Shown piece by piece: positions 17,403 through 24,941 of a DNA stretch of 64,000 bases. Origin of the DNA: an uncultured Ruminococcus sp. Its GTDB lineage: Bacteria > Bacillota > Clostridia > Oscillospirales > CAG-272. Within the stretch, counting starts at the first letter, position 1; each line of letters begins with the position of its first letter. The stretch covers positions 48,433 to 112,432 of the forward strand of contig CACWOQ010000012.1 in the NCBI GenBank assembly GCA_902762505.1, read 5' to 3'. Under the pieces are notes generated by a model, which saw nothing but the letters and a program-made list of their open reading frames with translations, was not told where the DNA came from and did not search any database. Made by a program: the position numbers and the translations under genes.

Positions 17403-18562
17403 TATACGGACTCTCTTTCAAAATAATATTTATGTCTGTGCGTGCGTACGCTCATCACGACGCCTATGCACATATATAAGCTTACCATGGACGAGCCTCC
17501 GTAGCTGATGAACGGAAGCGTAAGTCCTATTACCGGCAGCGTGCCGAGGCACATGCCGATATTTTCGATCGTCTGAAATATCAGAAGCGCCGCGATACCT
17601 ATGCAGATATAACCTCCGTATTCGTGCCGCGCAGTCTGAGCCGCGCGCAGTATGCGGTATATCACGACGCTTATCAGCGCGATATAGATCAGGATCCCTA
17701 TGAATCCGAATTCCTCACCCATGACGCCGAGGATCATATCCGTCTCACGCGCAGGGTACGTTCCTTTCAGTGGTGAATGAGTGATGGTGCCTTTCCCGAA
17801 GCCCATCCCGGTCACCCCGCCGTTCTGCAGCGCGCGGATAGTCTGTATCACCTGATAGCCCTTGTCCGTCGGGTCGAGATACGGATCGAAGCCGACGAGG
17901 ATCCTCATTTTCTGATAGTTTTCAAGTCTGCTCCACAGAAACGGGGCGGCGACCGCCGTGAGCACCGCGCCGCCTAACAGGTACCACAGGCTCATCTTCG
18001 CGGCGATCCACATGAAAATGAATATCACGACGAATACGACGGCGGCGCCGAGGTCCTTTTCAAGCAGGACGAAGCCGATCGTCGTTCCGGAGAAAAGCAG
18101 TATCATGGCTACGCTTTTCAGACTGTTCGTGTCCTCCTTCAGCTGACCGAGCAGATACGCGAAGGATACGATGAACGTCAGCTTCACCACCTCGGACGGC
18201 TGAAAGTCGACGTTTATGACCGGCAGCGTGATCCAGTTCTTGTTGCTGCCGAAATTGCCGCGGAGCATCTGCGGTATGCTCGACAACAGCGGCAGAAGCA
18301 GGAGCGCGAGACCGGCAAGGAAAATGAATACCCAGAATTTCGACAGCAGCGCGTCGTAGTCGATCAGCGAGATAACGAGCATCGCGGTGATCCCGAGGAC
18401 CGAGGCGAACAGCTGAACGACGACGTTTCTGTTCGTCCCGTGGTACGCCGTCGCCGTGCTGACGCAGACGATGCCGTAAACGGTCAGAAGAAGCACCGCG
18501 GCGATAAGTATGAAATCAAGTCCGCGAAGACTCGATAAAAAAGAATTCTCCCGCCTTTTCAT
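17402..18562 (-). CDS. rodA: RodA/FtsW-family peptidoglycan glycosyltransferase
   Basis: This 386-residue SEDS protein has ten predicted spans and the family motif KGTYPARETDMILGVMGEEFG in its large extracellular loop, including the essential aspartate and glutamates. It polymerises lipid II during elongation; SpoVE or FtsW activity cannot be excluded. The start at 18562 is chosen because AAGGAGGG lies 8 bases before it. The upstream frame (to 18607) would begin inside the promoter. It leads an operon with metY, DUF1538 and two P-II genes, an unusual company for a wall polymerase. Confidence 0.9.
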   Translation of the reverse strand: MKRRENSFLSSLRGLDFILIAAVLLLTVYGIVCVSTATAYHGTNRNVVVQLFASVLGITAMLVISLIDYDALLSKFWVFIFLAGLALLLLPLLSSIPQMLRGNFGSNKNWITLPVINVDFQPSEVVKLTFIVSFAYLLGQLKEDTNSLKSVAMILLFSGTTIGFVLLEKDLGAAVVFVVIFIFMWIAAKMSLWYLLGGAVLTAVAAPFLWSRLENYQKMRILVGFDPYLDPTDKGYQVIQTIRALQNGGVTGMGFGKGTITHSPLKGTYPARETDMILGVMGEEFGFIGILIYIALISVVIYRILRAAQTARHEYGGYICIGIAALLIFQTIENIGMCLGTLPVIGLTLPFISYGGSSMVSLYMCIGVVMSVRTHRHKYYFERESV

Positions 18563-18595
18563 CCGGCACTCCCTCCTTTTTTCTGATATAAAGTT

Positions 18596-18624
18596 ATTAT
18601 AAAACAATACAATACAAAAGTCAA
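18596..18624 (-). promoter_or_regulatory. Sigma-A promoter of the rodA-metY-DUF1538-PII operon
   Basis: On the minus strand TTGACT (18624-18619) and TATAAT (18601-18596) are 17 bp apart, about 34 bp before the rodA start. Confidence 0.85.
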
Positions 18625-18636
18625 GACACTAAGGTT

Positions 18637-18666
18637 AAAAAAATAAAAAACGGACGTTGCCGTCCG
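18637..18666 (-). terminator. Terminator after the truncated four-helix-bundle gene
   Basis: CGGACG (18651-18656) and CGTCCG (18661-18666) form a stem with loop TTGC. On the minus strand it is followed by a long T-rich tail (18650-18637). It insulates rodA from upstream minus-strand transcription. Confidence 0.8.
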
Positions 18667-18693
18667 CGTTTTTCGTATCTTTGAAGCACCTCG

Positions 18694-18852
18694 TCACTCG
18701 CTGCGTCTGCCTGTTGCGGCGACGGATGTGCCGGAACGAAGAAACTGATTGATAAGCGCGACCTCGCACTTTGAGATCCTTAATTCTTTGCACACCTTGA
18801 TAACTTCAAGCGCAAGCTCTTTTGATTTGATCATCAGCGGACTATCATTCAT
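18694..18852 (-). pseudogene. Truncated four-helix-bundle protein gene (cassette copy A)
   Basis: From ATG 18852 the product matches the start of the intact protein at 19340-19687 (SPLMIKSKELALEVIK, CKELRISKCE, LRSGTSV). It then departs after GTSV and stops about 13 codons later, having lost the second half of the helical bundle. The upstream ribosome site (AAAGGAGAAAAGG) is kept. The family (TIGR02436-like, S23/intervening-sequence protein) is about 115-125 residues. This copy, its flank and a following tRNA piece form one duplicated block. Confidence 0.75.
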
Positions 18853-19038
18853 TTTCCTTTTCCTTTTCTCCTTTGCTGCTTCTCCTTCTTCACTATTCAC
18901 TATTACCTCTTACCTCCCGAAAATCCTGCGCGGGAAGGAACTAAGGGAAAAGGATCAGTGAATAGTGAAGAGTGAATAGTGAATAAGGAAAAATCCCGCG
19001 CTGTCGCGCAGGATTTTTGGTGGAGCATACGGGACTCG
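18720..19038. repeat. Cassette copy A: four-helix-bundle 5' part plus tRNA-Ala 3' end
   Basis: This segment is a near copy of 19546-19843 in the same order: four-helix-bundle gene start, the TTCACTATTCAC box, CCCGAAAATCCTGCGCGGGAAGG, the tRNA terminator and the last 18 tRNA bases. It has an extra run of AGTGAAT-type heptamers (18957-18985). These make a 13-bp inverted repeat with TTCACTATTCACT (18889-18901). Confidence 0.8.
19018..19038 (-). pseudogene. Orphan 3' end of a tRNA-Ala gene
   Basis: The 18 bases 19021-19038 are identical to the acceptor and T-arm end of the intact tRNA-Ala (19826-19843), with CCA encoded at 19018-19020 and the same downstream hairpin. The rest of the tRNA is missing: the sequence passes straight into an unrelated hairpin region. 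Confidence 0.85.
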
Positions 19039-19160
19039 TCTCGGATTTTGCAAAGCAATTTGCACAAACTTGTCTGTTTGTGCTTTGCAAAATCCTTCGG
19101 TCACCGCGGGAAAACGGTCCACCGGACCGTTTTCTTTTTCCGCTCCTTCGAGTCCCGTAT
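19027..19160. repeat. Nested inverted-repeat element next to the tRNA fragment
   Basis: Outer 12-bp inverted repeats ATACGGGACTCG (19027-19038) and CGAGTCCCGTAT (19149-19160) enclose two hairpins. The first has 20 paired bases (19043-19054 plus 19062-19069 with 19076-19095) and a 7-base bulge. The second is AAAACGGTCC (19111-19120) with GGACCGTTTT (19124-19133) and a T-run, terminator-like. No coding frame is convincing. The outer left arm is the tRNA T-arm, so the element begins inside tRNA sequence. It looks like a small non-autonomous or REP-like element. Confidence 0.65.
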
Positions 19161-19339
19161 ATGAAGTTCAGTAGCTTGTATATACTTCCGTACCAAACAT
19201 ATTTTATCAGACGTCTGTGAACAAATCAAGTTTCCGAGTATTTTCCCGTCCGATTCAGGCAGAAACCCCCGAAACCCAATTTCGTATCTATTTATTTTGA
19301 TGTTTTTCGGGGCGAAAACATCTGTGCTGCTTCCGGAGT

Positions 19340-19687
19340 TTAAGACTGCTTGCTTTTCGCTGTATTTACAGAAGAAATCAGGATCTTTTTCACTTCAACA
19401 CATTTATCTAAAACGCCGTTATCGGAATAATACCCGCTTTCGAGCAGAAGTTCGATCCAATATTCGGTTTCGGAGCATTCTTTGAGCGCTATTTGCAGTT
19501 TTGCGATAAAATCTGCGGTTCCGTGCGCGTACTGCGCCTCTCGCACGTTTGCACCGACTGATGTACCGGAACGGAGAAACTGACTGATCAGCGCGCTTTC
19601 GCACTTTGAGATCCTTAATTCTTTGCACGCCTTGATAACTTCAAGCGCAAGCTCTTTTGATTTGATCATTAAAGGACTTTCCGTCAT
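19340..19687 (-). CDS. Four-helix-bundle protein (S23/IVS-protein family), intact copy
   Basis: The 115-residue helical protein begins MTESPLMIKSKELALEVIK and contains SGTSVGANVREA and FIAKLQIALKE, the signature parts of the four-helix-bundle family found in 23S rRNA intervening sequences and near diversity-generating retroelements. Its cellular role is unknown; nucleic-acid binding has been proposed for relatives. ATG 19687 is preferred to the in-frame start at 19729 because AAAGGAG lies 8 bases upstream. The extra 14 codons are just translation of a repeat that is also present, untranslated in effect, at two other loci. Confidence 0.82.
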   Translation of the reverse strand: MTESPLMIKSKELALEVIKACKELRISKCESALISQFLRSGTSVGANVREAQYAHGTADFIAKLQIALKECSETEYWIELLLESGYYSDNGVLDKCVEVKKILISSVNTAKSKQS

Positions 19688-19843
19688 TTCCCTTTTCTCC
19701 TTTGTTACTTCTCCTTCTTCACTATTCACTATTACCTCTTACCTCCCGAAAATCCTGCGCGGGAAGGAGCGAAGGGGAAAGGTTTAGTGAAGGAAAAATC
19801 CCGCGCTGTCGCGCAGGATTTTTGGTGGAGCATACGGGACTCG
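19546..19843. repeat. Cassette copy B: four-helix-bundle 5' part to tRNA-Ala 3' end
   Basis: This is the complete-looking copy of the block also seen at 18720-19038 and, shorter, at 35255-35400. Shared parts are the gene start, its ribosome site, the TTCACTATTCACTATTACC box, AATCCTGCGCGGG, and the hairpin TCCCGCGC-TGTC-GCGCAGGAT that ends at the tRNA CCA. The two halves of AATCCTGCGCGGGA also form an alternative long-range inverted repeat. Confidence 0.8.
19796..19822 (-). terminator. Terminator of tRNA-Ala
   Basis: On the minus strand, directly after CCA, ATCCTGCGC and GCGCGGGAT pair around GACA and are followed by TTTTT. Positions are 19811-19819 with 19798-19806. Confidence 0.85.
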
Positions 19844-19898
19844 AACCCGTGACCCCGACACTGCCAGTGTCGTGCGCTCCCAACTGCGCTAATGCCCC
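19823..19898 (-). tRNA. tRNA-Ala (anticodon GGC)
   Basis: The minus strand folds into a full cloverleaf of 76 bases including encoded CCA. The acceptor GGGGCAT pairs with ATGCTCC, the D-stem is GCGC/GCGC, the anticodon stem CGACA/TGTCG has loop CTGGCAG, and the T-arm is ACGGG-TTCGAGT-CCCGT. The anticodon GGC reads GCC/GCU alanine codons. A broken second 5' end lies between this gene and the promoter. Confidence 0.95.
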
Positions 19899-19938
19899 GT
19901 TTGGGATTGTTTATGAGGGTACGTAACTGAGTGCCTTG

Positions 19939-19962
19939 GGCTCCCAGCTGCGCTAATGCCCC
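19939..19962 (-). pseudogene. Orphan 5' end of a tRNA-Ala gene
   Basis: The minus strand repeats the first 24 or so tRNA bases (GGGGCATTAGCGCAGCTGGG) with one C/T change from the intact tRNA. It then changes into unrelated sequence in the D-arm. It sits between the tRNA promoter and the intact tRNA gene, so the transcript must contain both. Confidence 0.85.
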
Positions 19963-19991
19963 GTGGGATGTTTATTTCCGATTGCCCGAAT

Positions 19992-20020
19992 ATAATACCA
20001 CATTTTTTTTCATCTGTCAA
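19992..20020 (-). promoter_or_regulatory. Sigma-A promoter of the tRNA-Ala transcript
   Basis: On the minus strand a perfect TTGACA (20020-20015) and TATTAT (19997-19992) are 17 bp apart. They lie about 30 bp before the 5' tRNA fragment and about 95 bp before the intact tRNA. Confidence 0.85.
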
Positions 20021-20104
20021 GATGAAATTTCGATTTTTTTTAATTTTTTTTTGGTATGATGGAGAAAAGAGAAAAAATCCGTGGCTGCCACGGTGGAGGT
20101 CACC

Positions 20105-20587
20105 ATGAAAAAAACACTTTGCGTGCTTCTGTGCGCCCTGCTCGTGCTCGTTTCGTGCCGGAAAAACTCAGCGGTATACGTCGACGCGGATCCGTCCGCC
20201 GTTATCGATTCCGTTTACGGCGCGCTTGAAGACGGCTCCGCCGCTTCTGAATACGTTCCGCAGCTCATCACGGAGCAGATAACGGAAAAGAACGAGGAAT
20301 ACTACCTCGGCGTCGCCGGCGTTCCTTACGCATCCGGCGCCGCGTCCGAGGCATTCGTCCAGCCCGTGACCTACTCGTTCTGCGTGATACGCCTCGAAGA
20401 GGGCGCCGATTATGACGCGGAGCGCAAGAAAATAGAACGGAATATAAACAAATCAAAGTGGGTCTGCGCCGCAGCGGAGGACGCGACAGTCGTCAGATAC
20501 GAAAACGTCATAGCGGTGATTATGGGCGAAAAACAGGTCTGCCGCGAGCTTGAGGGAGCGTTTCTCAAGATCATCGCCTCAAAGTAA
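20105..20587 (+). CDS. DUF4358-type lipoprotein
   Basis: The 160-residue protein has a lipoprotein signal peptide with the lipidated cysteine at about residue 18 (LVLVSC). The mature domain resembles DUF4358: paired beta-alpha units with YCFVI-type strands and a late VVRYENVIAVIMG segment. Its function is unknown; relatives are common in Clostridia. ATG 20105 is used because GGAGG lies 5 bases before it, whereas the longer frame from 20081 would destroy the signal peptide. A weak TATGAT lies at 20055-20060. Confidence 0.72.
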   Translation: MKKTLCVLLCALLVLVSCRKNSAVYVDADPSAVIDSVYGALEDGSAASEYVPQLITEQITEKNEEYYLGVAGVPYASGAASEAFVQPVTYSFCVIRLEEGADYDAERKKIERNINKSKWVCAAAEDATVVRYENVIAVIMGEKQVCRELEGAFLKIIASK

Positions 20588-20594
20588 TAAGGTA

Positions 20595-20623
20595 TTGACA
20601 GATAACGCGCCGCGTGATATAAT
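20595..20623 (+). promoter_or_regulatory. Sigma-A promoter of the 352-residue lipoprotein gene
   Basis: TTGACA (20595-20600) and TATAAT (20618-20623) are exactly 17 bp apart, both perfect consensus. This is one of the strongest promoters in the window. It begins 7 bp after the preceding stop. Confidence 0.92.
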
Positions 20624-20648
20624 GTGATATCAAAACACAGGAGCTTAT

Positions 20649-21707
20649 ATGAAAAGATTTACGGCTTTGATAATGGCGCTGCTTGCCGTTCTGTGCGCCT
20701 GCGGGCATGCGAGCCCGGACAGCACCGAACAGACGTCCGTGACGGAGCAGACGGAACCGGAGACGACCGGAAAAGAAGAAAAGGAGATCAAAAGCATGCA
20801 GATCATACCGGACAAAAAATTTGAAACGGGAATGAGGCTCATCACCCAGAAGGATCACAAAAACGGCGACGCGATAAGGACCTTCGGAAAAACCGGGTTC
20901 TACGGCGTGCCGGTAAACCTCGCAAAGACGAAATGGAGACTTGCCCAATGGGATTCCGGACCGGATCTGTCCGAGTGCATGATCGAGACGGACGACGGTA
21001 CGGTCACCGACGGCAAGGCGCGCACGTTTTCATACGATCCGGCGGAGGATATGATCACGTTCCGTCTCGACACATCGGCATACTACGGCGGAAAGCCCGC
21101 CGTTTACGGAGATTACTGGCCGCATCTTCTGATAGAGCAGGATGATTTCGGCTTCCGCGATCTTGACCGCGCCTCACGTGAATATTACAGATGCAGTGCG
21201 AAAAGCATAGTTCTGTCCATGGATATACGTCTCGGCGACTATACCGAAACGCCCGTGGACGGCGACTGGGTGCGCGCCGCGCAGTTTCTCCTTTATTTCT
21301 ACGTCAAGGGCATAAACACGAACGATTTCTGCTGGTTCGGCATACAGCTTTTCGATAACAGATGGGATAAAAACGATCATTACATCGGATACGACGGAGC
21401 AAAAGCGGACGCTTCCGGCGCGATGATATACTCCATCGGATCGAAATACGTCTACCCGGGGGAATCGCTGTGGAAAAACGGCGCTCCCGCCCCGAACGGA
21501 GACTGGGTCCATATCGAGCTCGATATCAGCCCGTATCTGCAGGATATGCTTGAACACGGACAGGCGGACGGATATTTCAAGGCGAATACCTTAAACGGAC
21601 TTTGCCTGAACGGCATGAACATGGGATGGGAGACCATCGGCACGTTCGACCATACGATGTACGTCAAAAACTTTGCGCTTACGTCTTATCCCGACGGGAT
21701 CGGATAA
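20649..21707 (+). CDS. Secreted lipoprotein of unknown function, beta-sandwich-like
   Basis: The 352-residue protein has a lipoprotein signal (VLCAC, cysteine near residue 18), a Thr/Glu-rich linker to about residue 48, and a 300-residue exported domain rich in Trp, Tyr and Asp. I do not recognise the family. The alternating strands and segments such as DFCWFGIQLFDNRW and WVHIELDISPYL look like a jelly-roll glycan-binding or glycan-cleaving fold. It stands alone behind a perfect promoter and ahead of a terminator, so it is probably highly expressed. Confidence 0.6.
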   Translation: MKRFTALIMALLAVLCACGHASPDSTEQTSVTEQTEPETTGKEEKEIKSMQIIPDKKFETGMRLITQKDHKNGDAIRTFGKTGFYGVPVNLAKTKWRLAQWDSGPDLSECMIETDDGTVTDGKARTFSYDPAEDMITFRLDTSAYYGGKPAVYGDYWPHLLIEQDDFGFRDLDRASREYYRCSAKSIVLSMDIRLGDYTETPVDGDWVRAAQFLLYFYVKGINTNDFCWFGIQLFDNRWDKNDHYIGYDGAKADASGAMIYSIGSKYVYPGESLWKNGAPAPNGDWVHIELDISPYLQDMLEHGQADGYFKANTLNGLCLNGMNMGWETIGTFDHTMYVKNFALTSYPDGIG

Positions 21708-21730
21708 GCGCCGTTACCGCGTAAATAAGA

Positions 21731-21762
21731 AAAGCAGGCCGGAATCACAGCCTGCTTTTATA
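21731..21762. terminator. Bidirectional terminator
   Basis: AAAGCAGGC (21731-21739) and GCCTGCTTT (21750-21758) pair, with A- and T-rich flanks on both sides. It sits between the plus-strand lipoprotein gene and the convergent GH38 gene. Confidence 0.85.
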
Positions 21763-21817
21763 ACAGCGTATCTTTATATCTGACAGATCGACGCGGCGGC
21801 CCGCGCCGGAGCCGTAT

Positions 21818-24800
21818 TCATCCGTCGACTTTGTCGTAAAGCGGCAGTACCGGCTCGGCGTCGTCCGCGCAGGCAGACGCCGTGACGGCAGCGACGATGA
21901 TTCGCCTGTCGTTCGGCAGCTTCAGAGATCTGCCGCCTTCGAGCGGTATTTCGAACTTGAAGAAGTTTGCGAACTTATACAGCCTGTCGCCGTATTCGTC
22001 GTGCGTGTGCGAGTAGCTCACAGCCACGGGCTGACGTTTGATATAAGCCTTGTCGCCCGCCGCGACCTGATCCCAGCAGCCTACGTTTTCACTGAAATCG
22101 TAAACGGTGAAGGAGTGCGGCTTCTTTCCGGCTTTGAACGTCGCCTCAACGTCGCCATCGGCGCTCGCCGCTATGACGACCGCTTTCTTCGCGCCGGCGG
22201 GCATCGCCAGAGTCTGACCCTCGCATATTACGGCGTTGTTTTCATCGCAGCTGCCGAATACGAAGTCAAGACCGGCGCAGCCGAGCTTCTGCCCGAACAG
22301 CTCCGACGGGACGGATATCCCGCGGCTGATGCAGGCGGAGCTTTTTTCTTTGTTCGACGTCGTTATTCTCGTGTTGTATACAGGTTTTACGGGCGTTCCG
22401 CGATCCGCTGCCGGAGCCCTGTTTTCAAGCTCTACGGCAAAGGTCCTGACGGAAAACGGCGTCATATCGAAGGTCACGGTATGCGCGCCGGTGAGCACGG
22501 GCGCCGAACCCTCCTCATAGCCGTTCGTTTCGACGGCGGAGACGATCCTGCCGGCGAATTTTACGCGGACGTTTTTCTGCTGTTTTCCGGACGTTTCCTG
22601 AACGCGGACGATGAGCCTTTCACCCTTTTCCTCGCGTTTCAGACATCTTATGACGGCGTTTTTGTTGTTTACCGACGCGAACGACAGGGAAGAGAGCCTG
22701 CCGGTGTGCTTCGGCACGGCGAAGGAGATGAGCGGACTGTTGAAGCAGGACGCTTCAGAGGCGACCGCGTCGCGTCCGTTTTTGTGCGACGTCAGACCGT
22801 ATCTGAATATATTTCTGCCGTTGTCCTGATGACTTTGCTTTGAATCGTCTCTGAAATCGGCTGTCGGCGTGTGGATGAGCGTAAGTCTTAGTGTGTGATC
22901 GTCCGGCTTTTCCATCGCGTATTTGCAGTCGTTCAGGACCGATACGCCGAATTTGCCGTCAGACAGGTCAGCCCACTGGTGGACGAGGTGCTGGAAATAC
23001 GGGAACGAATCGGTGTTGCCGCCGACGTCGACTCCGAGCCCGAGATCGAATTCCGCGACCCCGTTCGATACCGTGAAAGGAAATCCGACGGACAGAAGCC
23101 TGCCGCTCTTGTGCCAGTCTACCTCACAGTCTACCGATACGTTTTCACCGCCCGCGTAAAGGGAAACGGTCTGCACGTATACGCACCCGCCTTCGCGGCG
23201 CGTTATCTTCAGCGCGACCTTCGCGGGCCCGTTCTCGGCGACCTCGACGGAGCATACGCCGTCGACCTTTTCAAACGGCTTCTGCGTGTCGTCGTAATTT
23301 ATCTCCCATGAAGGCCAGTTCGTGCTGTTGTCGTCTCTCTGACCGAGCGTCGAGGGAGACGAAAGCAGCTCTTTTCCGTTTTTCTTGTCGTATACGGAGC
23401 ATATATCGCCGTCTCCGTTGATCCTGACGCTGTATCTTTCATTTTCAAGCGTGTTAAGCGAAACGGACAGCCCGGTGTCGAGCGCGCAGGGCGCGTCCGA
23501 GGCGACTACGTTATATACGGTGAAGCTGACGGGAGCGACCGAGGCGGTGAAAAGCACGAGCTTTTGTCCGTCACGGACCGATATCTGAGACGGGACCTCG
23601 TCGCCGTCCGCCGTGAATACGCGAGCGTATTCCGCACCGTCGGGCAAAGGAGCCGCCGCGACGTCCGTGCGGGCAAATGAAACGGGATTGTAAACTACGA
23701 CGGGAGCGCCGGAAACGTTCGTGTCAAGCGCGCGGGACACGGCGGTGACGGACGCCTTCAGCTCTTCGGCGAGTATGTTCTGAGCTATCACGTAATCGTT
23801 ATAGCTGAAGCGGTATGCGTTGAGGATCGAGGTGCCGGGCAGATCGTCGTGGAACTGATGCCATAAAAACAGCTTCCACGCGAAATCGAGTCTTTCCTTC
23901 GGATATTCCGCTCTGCCGAGATAAGCGGCGGCGGAAGCGGCGCGCTCCGCCGCGTCGGCGAGAAGCTCGCTCTTTCTGTTCCAGCGCTTGCTTATCGTGT
24001 GCGAGGTCGCGGCGCCGTAGCCGTGCGGTATGAGCAGATTGCCGCGGTACGACGGCATTTTTTCGATCTCTTTTTCGGTGAGGCTCTTGAATATCGCGTC
24101 GCTCGAGGCGGCTATGATCTCAAAATCCTTGTCCGCTCCGTTCGCTTTTACCGCGTCGTTCACGAGCTTTGCGGAGCCGTCTGACGGCGCTCCGCCGTAG
24201 TCGCCCGTGCCGTAGTACATCATTCGTGACGGTACGCCGGTATATTTTTCATTGTGTTCTATCGCCTGTAAATATTCTTTTCTTTCATGGAGCGGCCTGT
24301 CGTCGTCTTTTTCGAGACGCTTCGTGTAGTCGCCGCACAGGAACGAGCCTATGACGTAATTGCCGTCCGGACCTATCCATTTGCCGAGGTCCATGCGCGG
24401 GGCTTCCTTATCGGGCATCGGGCGCGACACGGTGCCGTCTTTATTGTATATCGGCGAGCCTACGCCCCAGACGAGCTTCTGCGTCGAAAAGCCCTTGAGT
24501 CCCATATGCGCGGCGATGGAGGGCAGGGAATAGCGGAAGCCGAAGCAGTCCGTCAGGAATATATCGGCGCTCTTTTTACCGAATTCAGCCTCGAAAAATC
24601 CGTTTCCGTATAGGATCTGACGCATCAGAGCCTCGGATGACGGGACGTTGACGTCGCTTGCGTCCCACTGGCTGCCGGCTACGTTCCAGCGGCCTTCCCT
24701 GACGTATTTTTTGAGTTTTTCGTACTGCTCGGGGTAGTACTCCTTCGCGAGCTTGTATCTGAATGCGCCCTCGAAGTTCATGACGTATTCGGGATACTTT

Positions 24801-24928
24801 TCAAACAGAGCGAAGTTATCCTCAAGCGTGTGTTTGACGCAGTCTCTTATCGTATCCTGTATCGTCCAGTTCCACTGGGTGTCAAGATGCGCGTTAGAGA
24901 CGAGAAAGAGCTTTTTTTTCTTTTTCAT
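21818..24928 (-). CDS. Alpha-mannosidase, glycoside hydrolase family 38
   Basis: The 1036-residue protein has the GH38 zinc-site start NAHLDTQWNW (H14, D16) and the catalytic nucleophile aspartate D127 in LTDCFGFRYSLP. A long mannosidase middle and C-terminal beta-sandwich regions follow. GH38 enzymes cleave alpha-mannosides with retention. There is no signal peptide, so it acts in the cytoplasm on imported mannosides. Length fits bacterial GH38 enzymes. It follows a phosphodiesterase-type gene by 13 bp on the same strand. Confidence 0.88.
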   Translation of the reverse strand: MKKKKKLFLVSNAHLDTQWNWTIQDTIRDCVKHTLEDNFALFEKYPEYVMNFEGAFRYKLAKEYYPEQYEKLKKYVREGRWNVAGSQWDASDVNVPSSEALMRQILYGNGFFEAEFGKKSADIFLTDCFGFRYSLPSIAAHMGLKGFSTQKLVWGVGSPIYNKDGTVSRPMPDKEAPRMDLGKWIGPDGNYVIGSFLCGDYTKRLEKDDDRPLHERKEYLQAIEHNEKYTGVPSRMMYYGTGDYGGAPSDGSAKLVNDAVKANGADKDFEIIAASSDAIFKSLTEKEIEKMPSYRGNLLIPHGYGAATSHTISKRWNRKSELLADAAERAASAAAYLGRAEYPKERLDFAWKLFLWHQFHDDLPGTSILNAYRFSYNDYVIAQNILAEELKASVTAVSRALDTNVSGAPVVVYNPVSFARTDVAAAPLPDGAEYARVFTADGDEVPSQISVRDGQKLVLFTASVAPVSFTVYNVVASDAPCALDTGLSVSLNTLENERYSVRINGDGDICSVYDKKNGKELLSSPSTLGQRDDNSTNWPSWEINYDDTQKPFEKVDGVCSVEVAENGPAKVALKITRREGGCVYVQTVSLYAGGENVSVDCEVDWHKSGRLLSVGFPFTVSNGVAEFDLGLGVDVGGNTDSFPYFQHLVHQWADLSDGKFGVSVLNDCKYAMEKPDDHTLRLTLIHTPTADFRDDSKQSHQDNGRNIFRYGLTSHKNGRDAVASEASCFNSPLISFAVPKHTGRLSSLSFASVNNKNAVIRCLKREEKGERLIVRVQETSGKQQKNVRVKFAGRIVSAVETNGYEEGSAPVLTGAHTVTFDMTPFSVRTFAVELENRAPAADRGTPVKPVYNTRITTSNKEKSSACISRGISVPSELFGQKLGCAGLDFVFGSCDENNAVICEGQTLAMPAGAKKAVVIAASADGDVEATFKAGKKPHSFTVYDFSENVGCWDQVAAGDKAYIKRQPVAVSYSHTHDEYGDRLYKFANFFKFEIPLEGGRSLKLPNDRRIIVAAVTASACADDAEPVLPLYDKVDG

Positions 24929-24941
24929 GTTGATTCTCCGT

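Noticed and set aside
18852..18900. The N-terminal extension MNSEEGEAAKEK of the four-helix-bundle genes.
   Set aside because: It is a translation of the AATAGTGAATAGTGAAG repeat, and the better ribosome site lies after it, before MNDSPLM.
18889..18985. A CRISPR-like array from the AGTGAAT heptamers.
   Set aside because: The units are only 7 bases, contiguous, without spacers or cas genes nearby.
19017..19220. A plus-strand frame of 67 codons across the hairpin element.
   Set aside because: It is the tRNA fragment complement plus inverted repeats, with no ribosome site.
19702..19926. A short plus-strand protein containing EHTGLEPVTPTLP.
   Set aside because: This is the known artefact of translating the complement of a tRNA-Ala gene.
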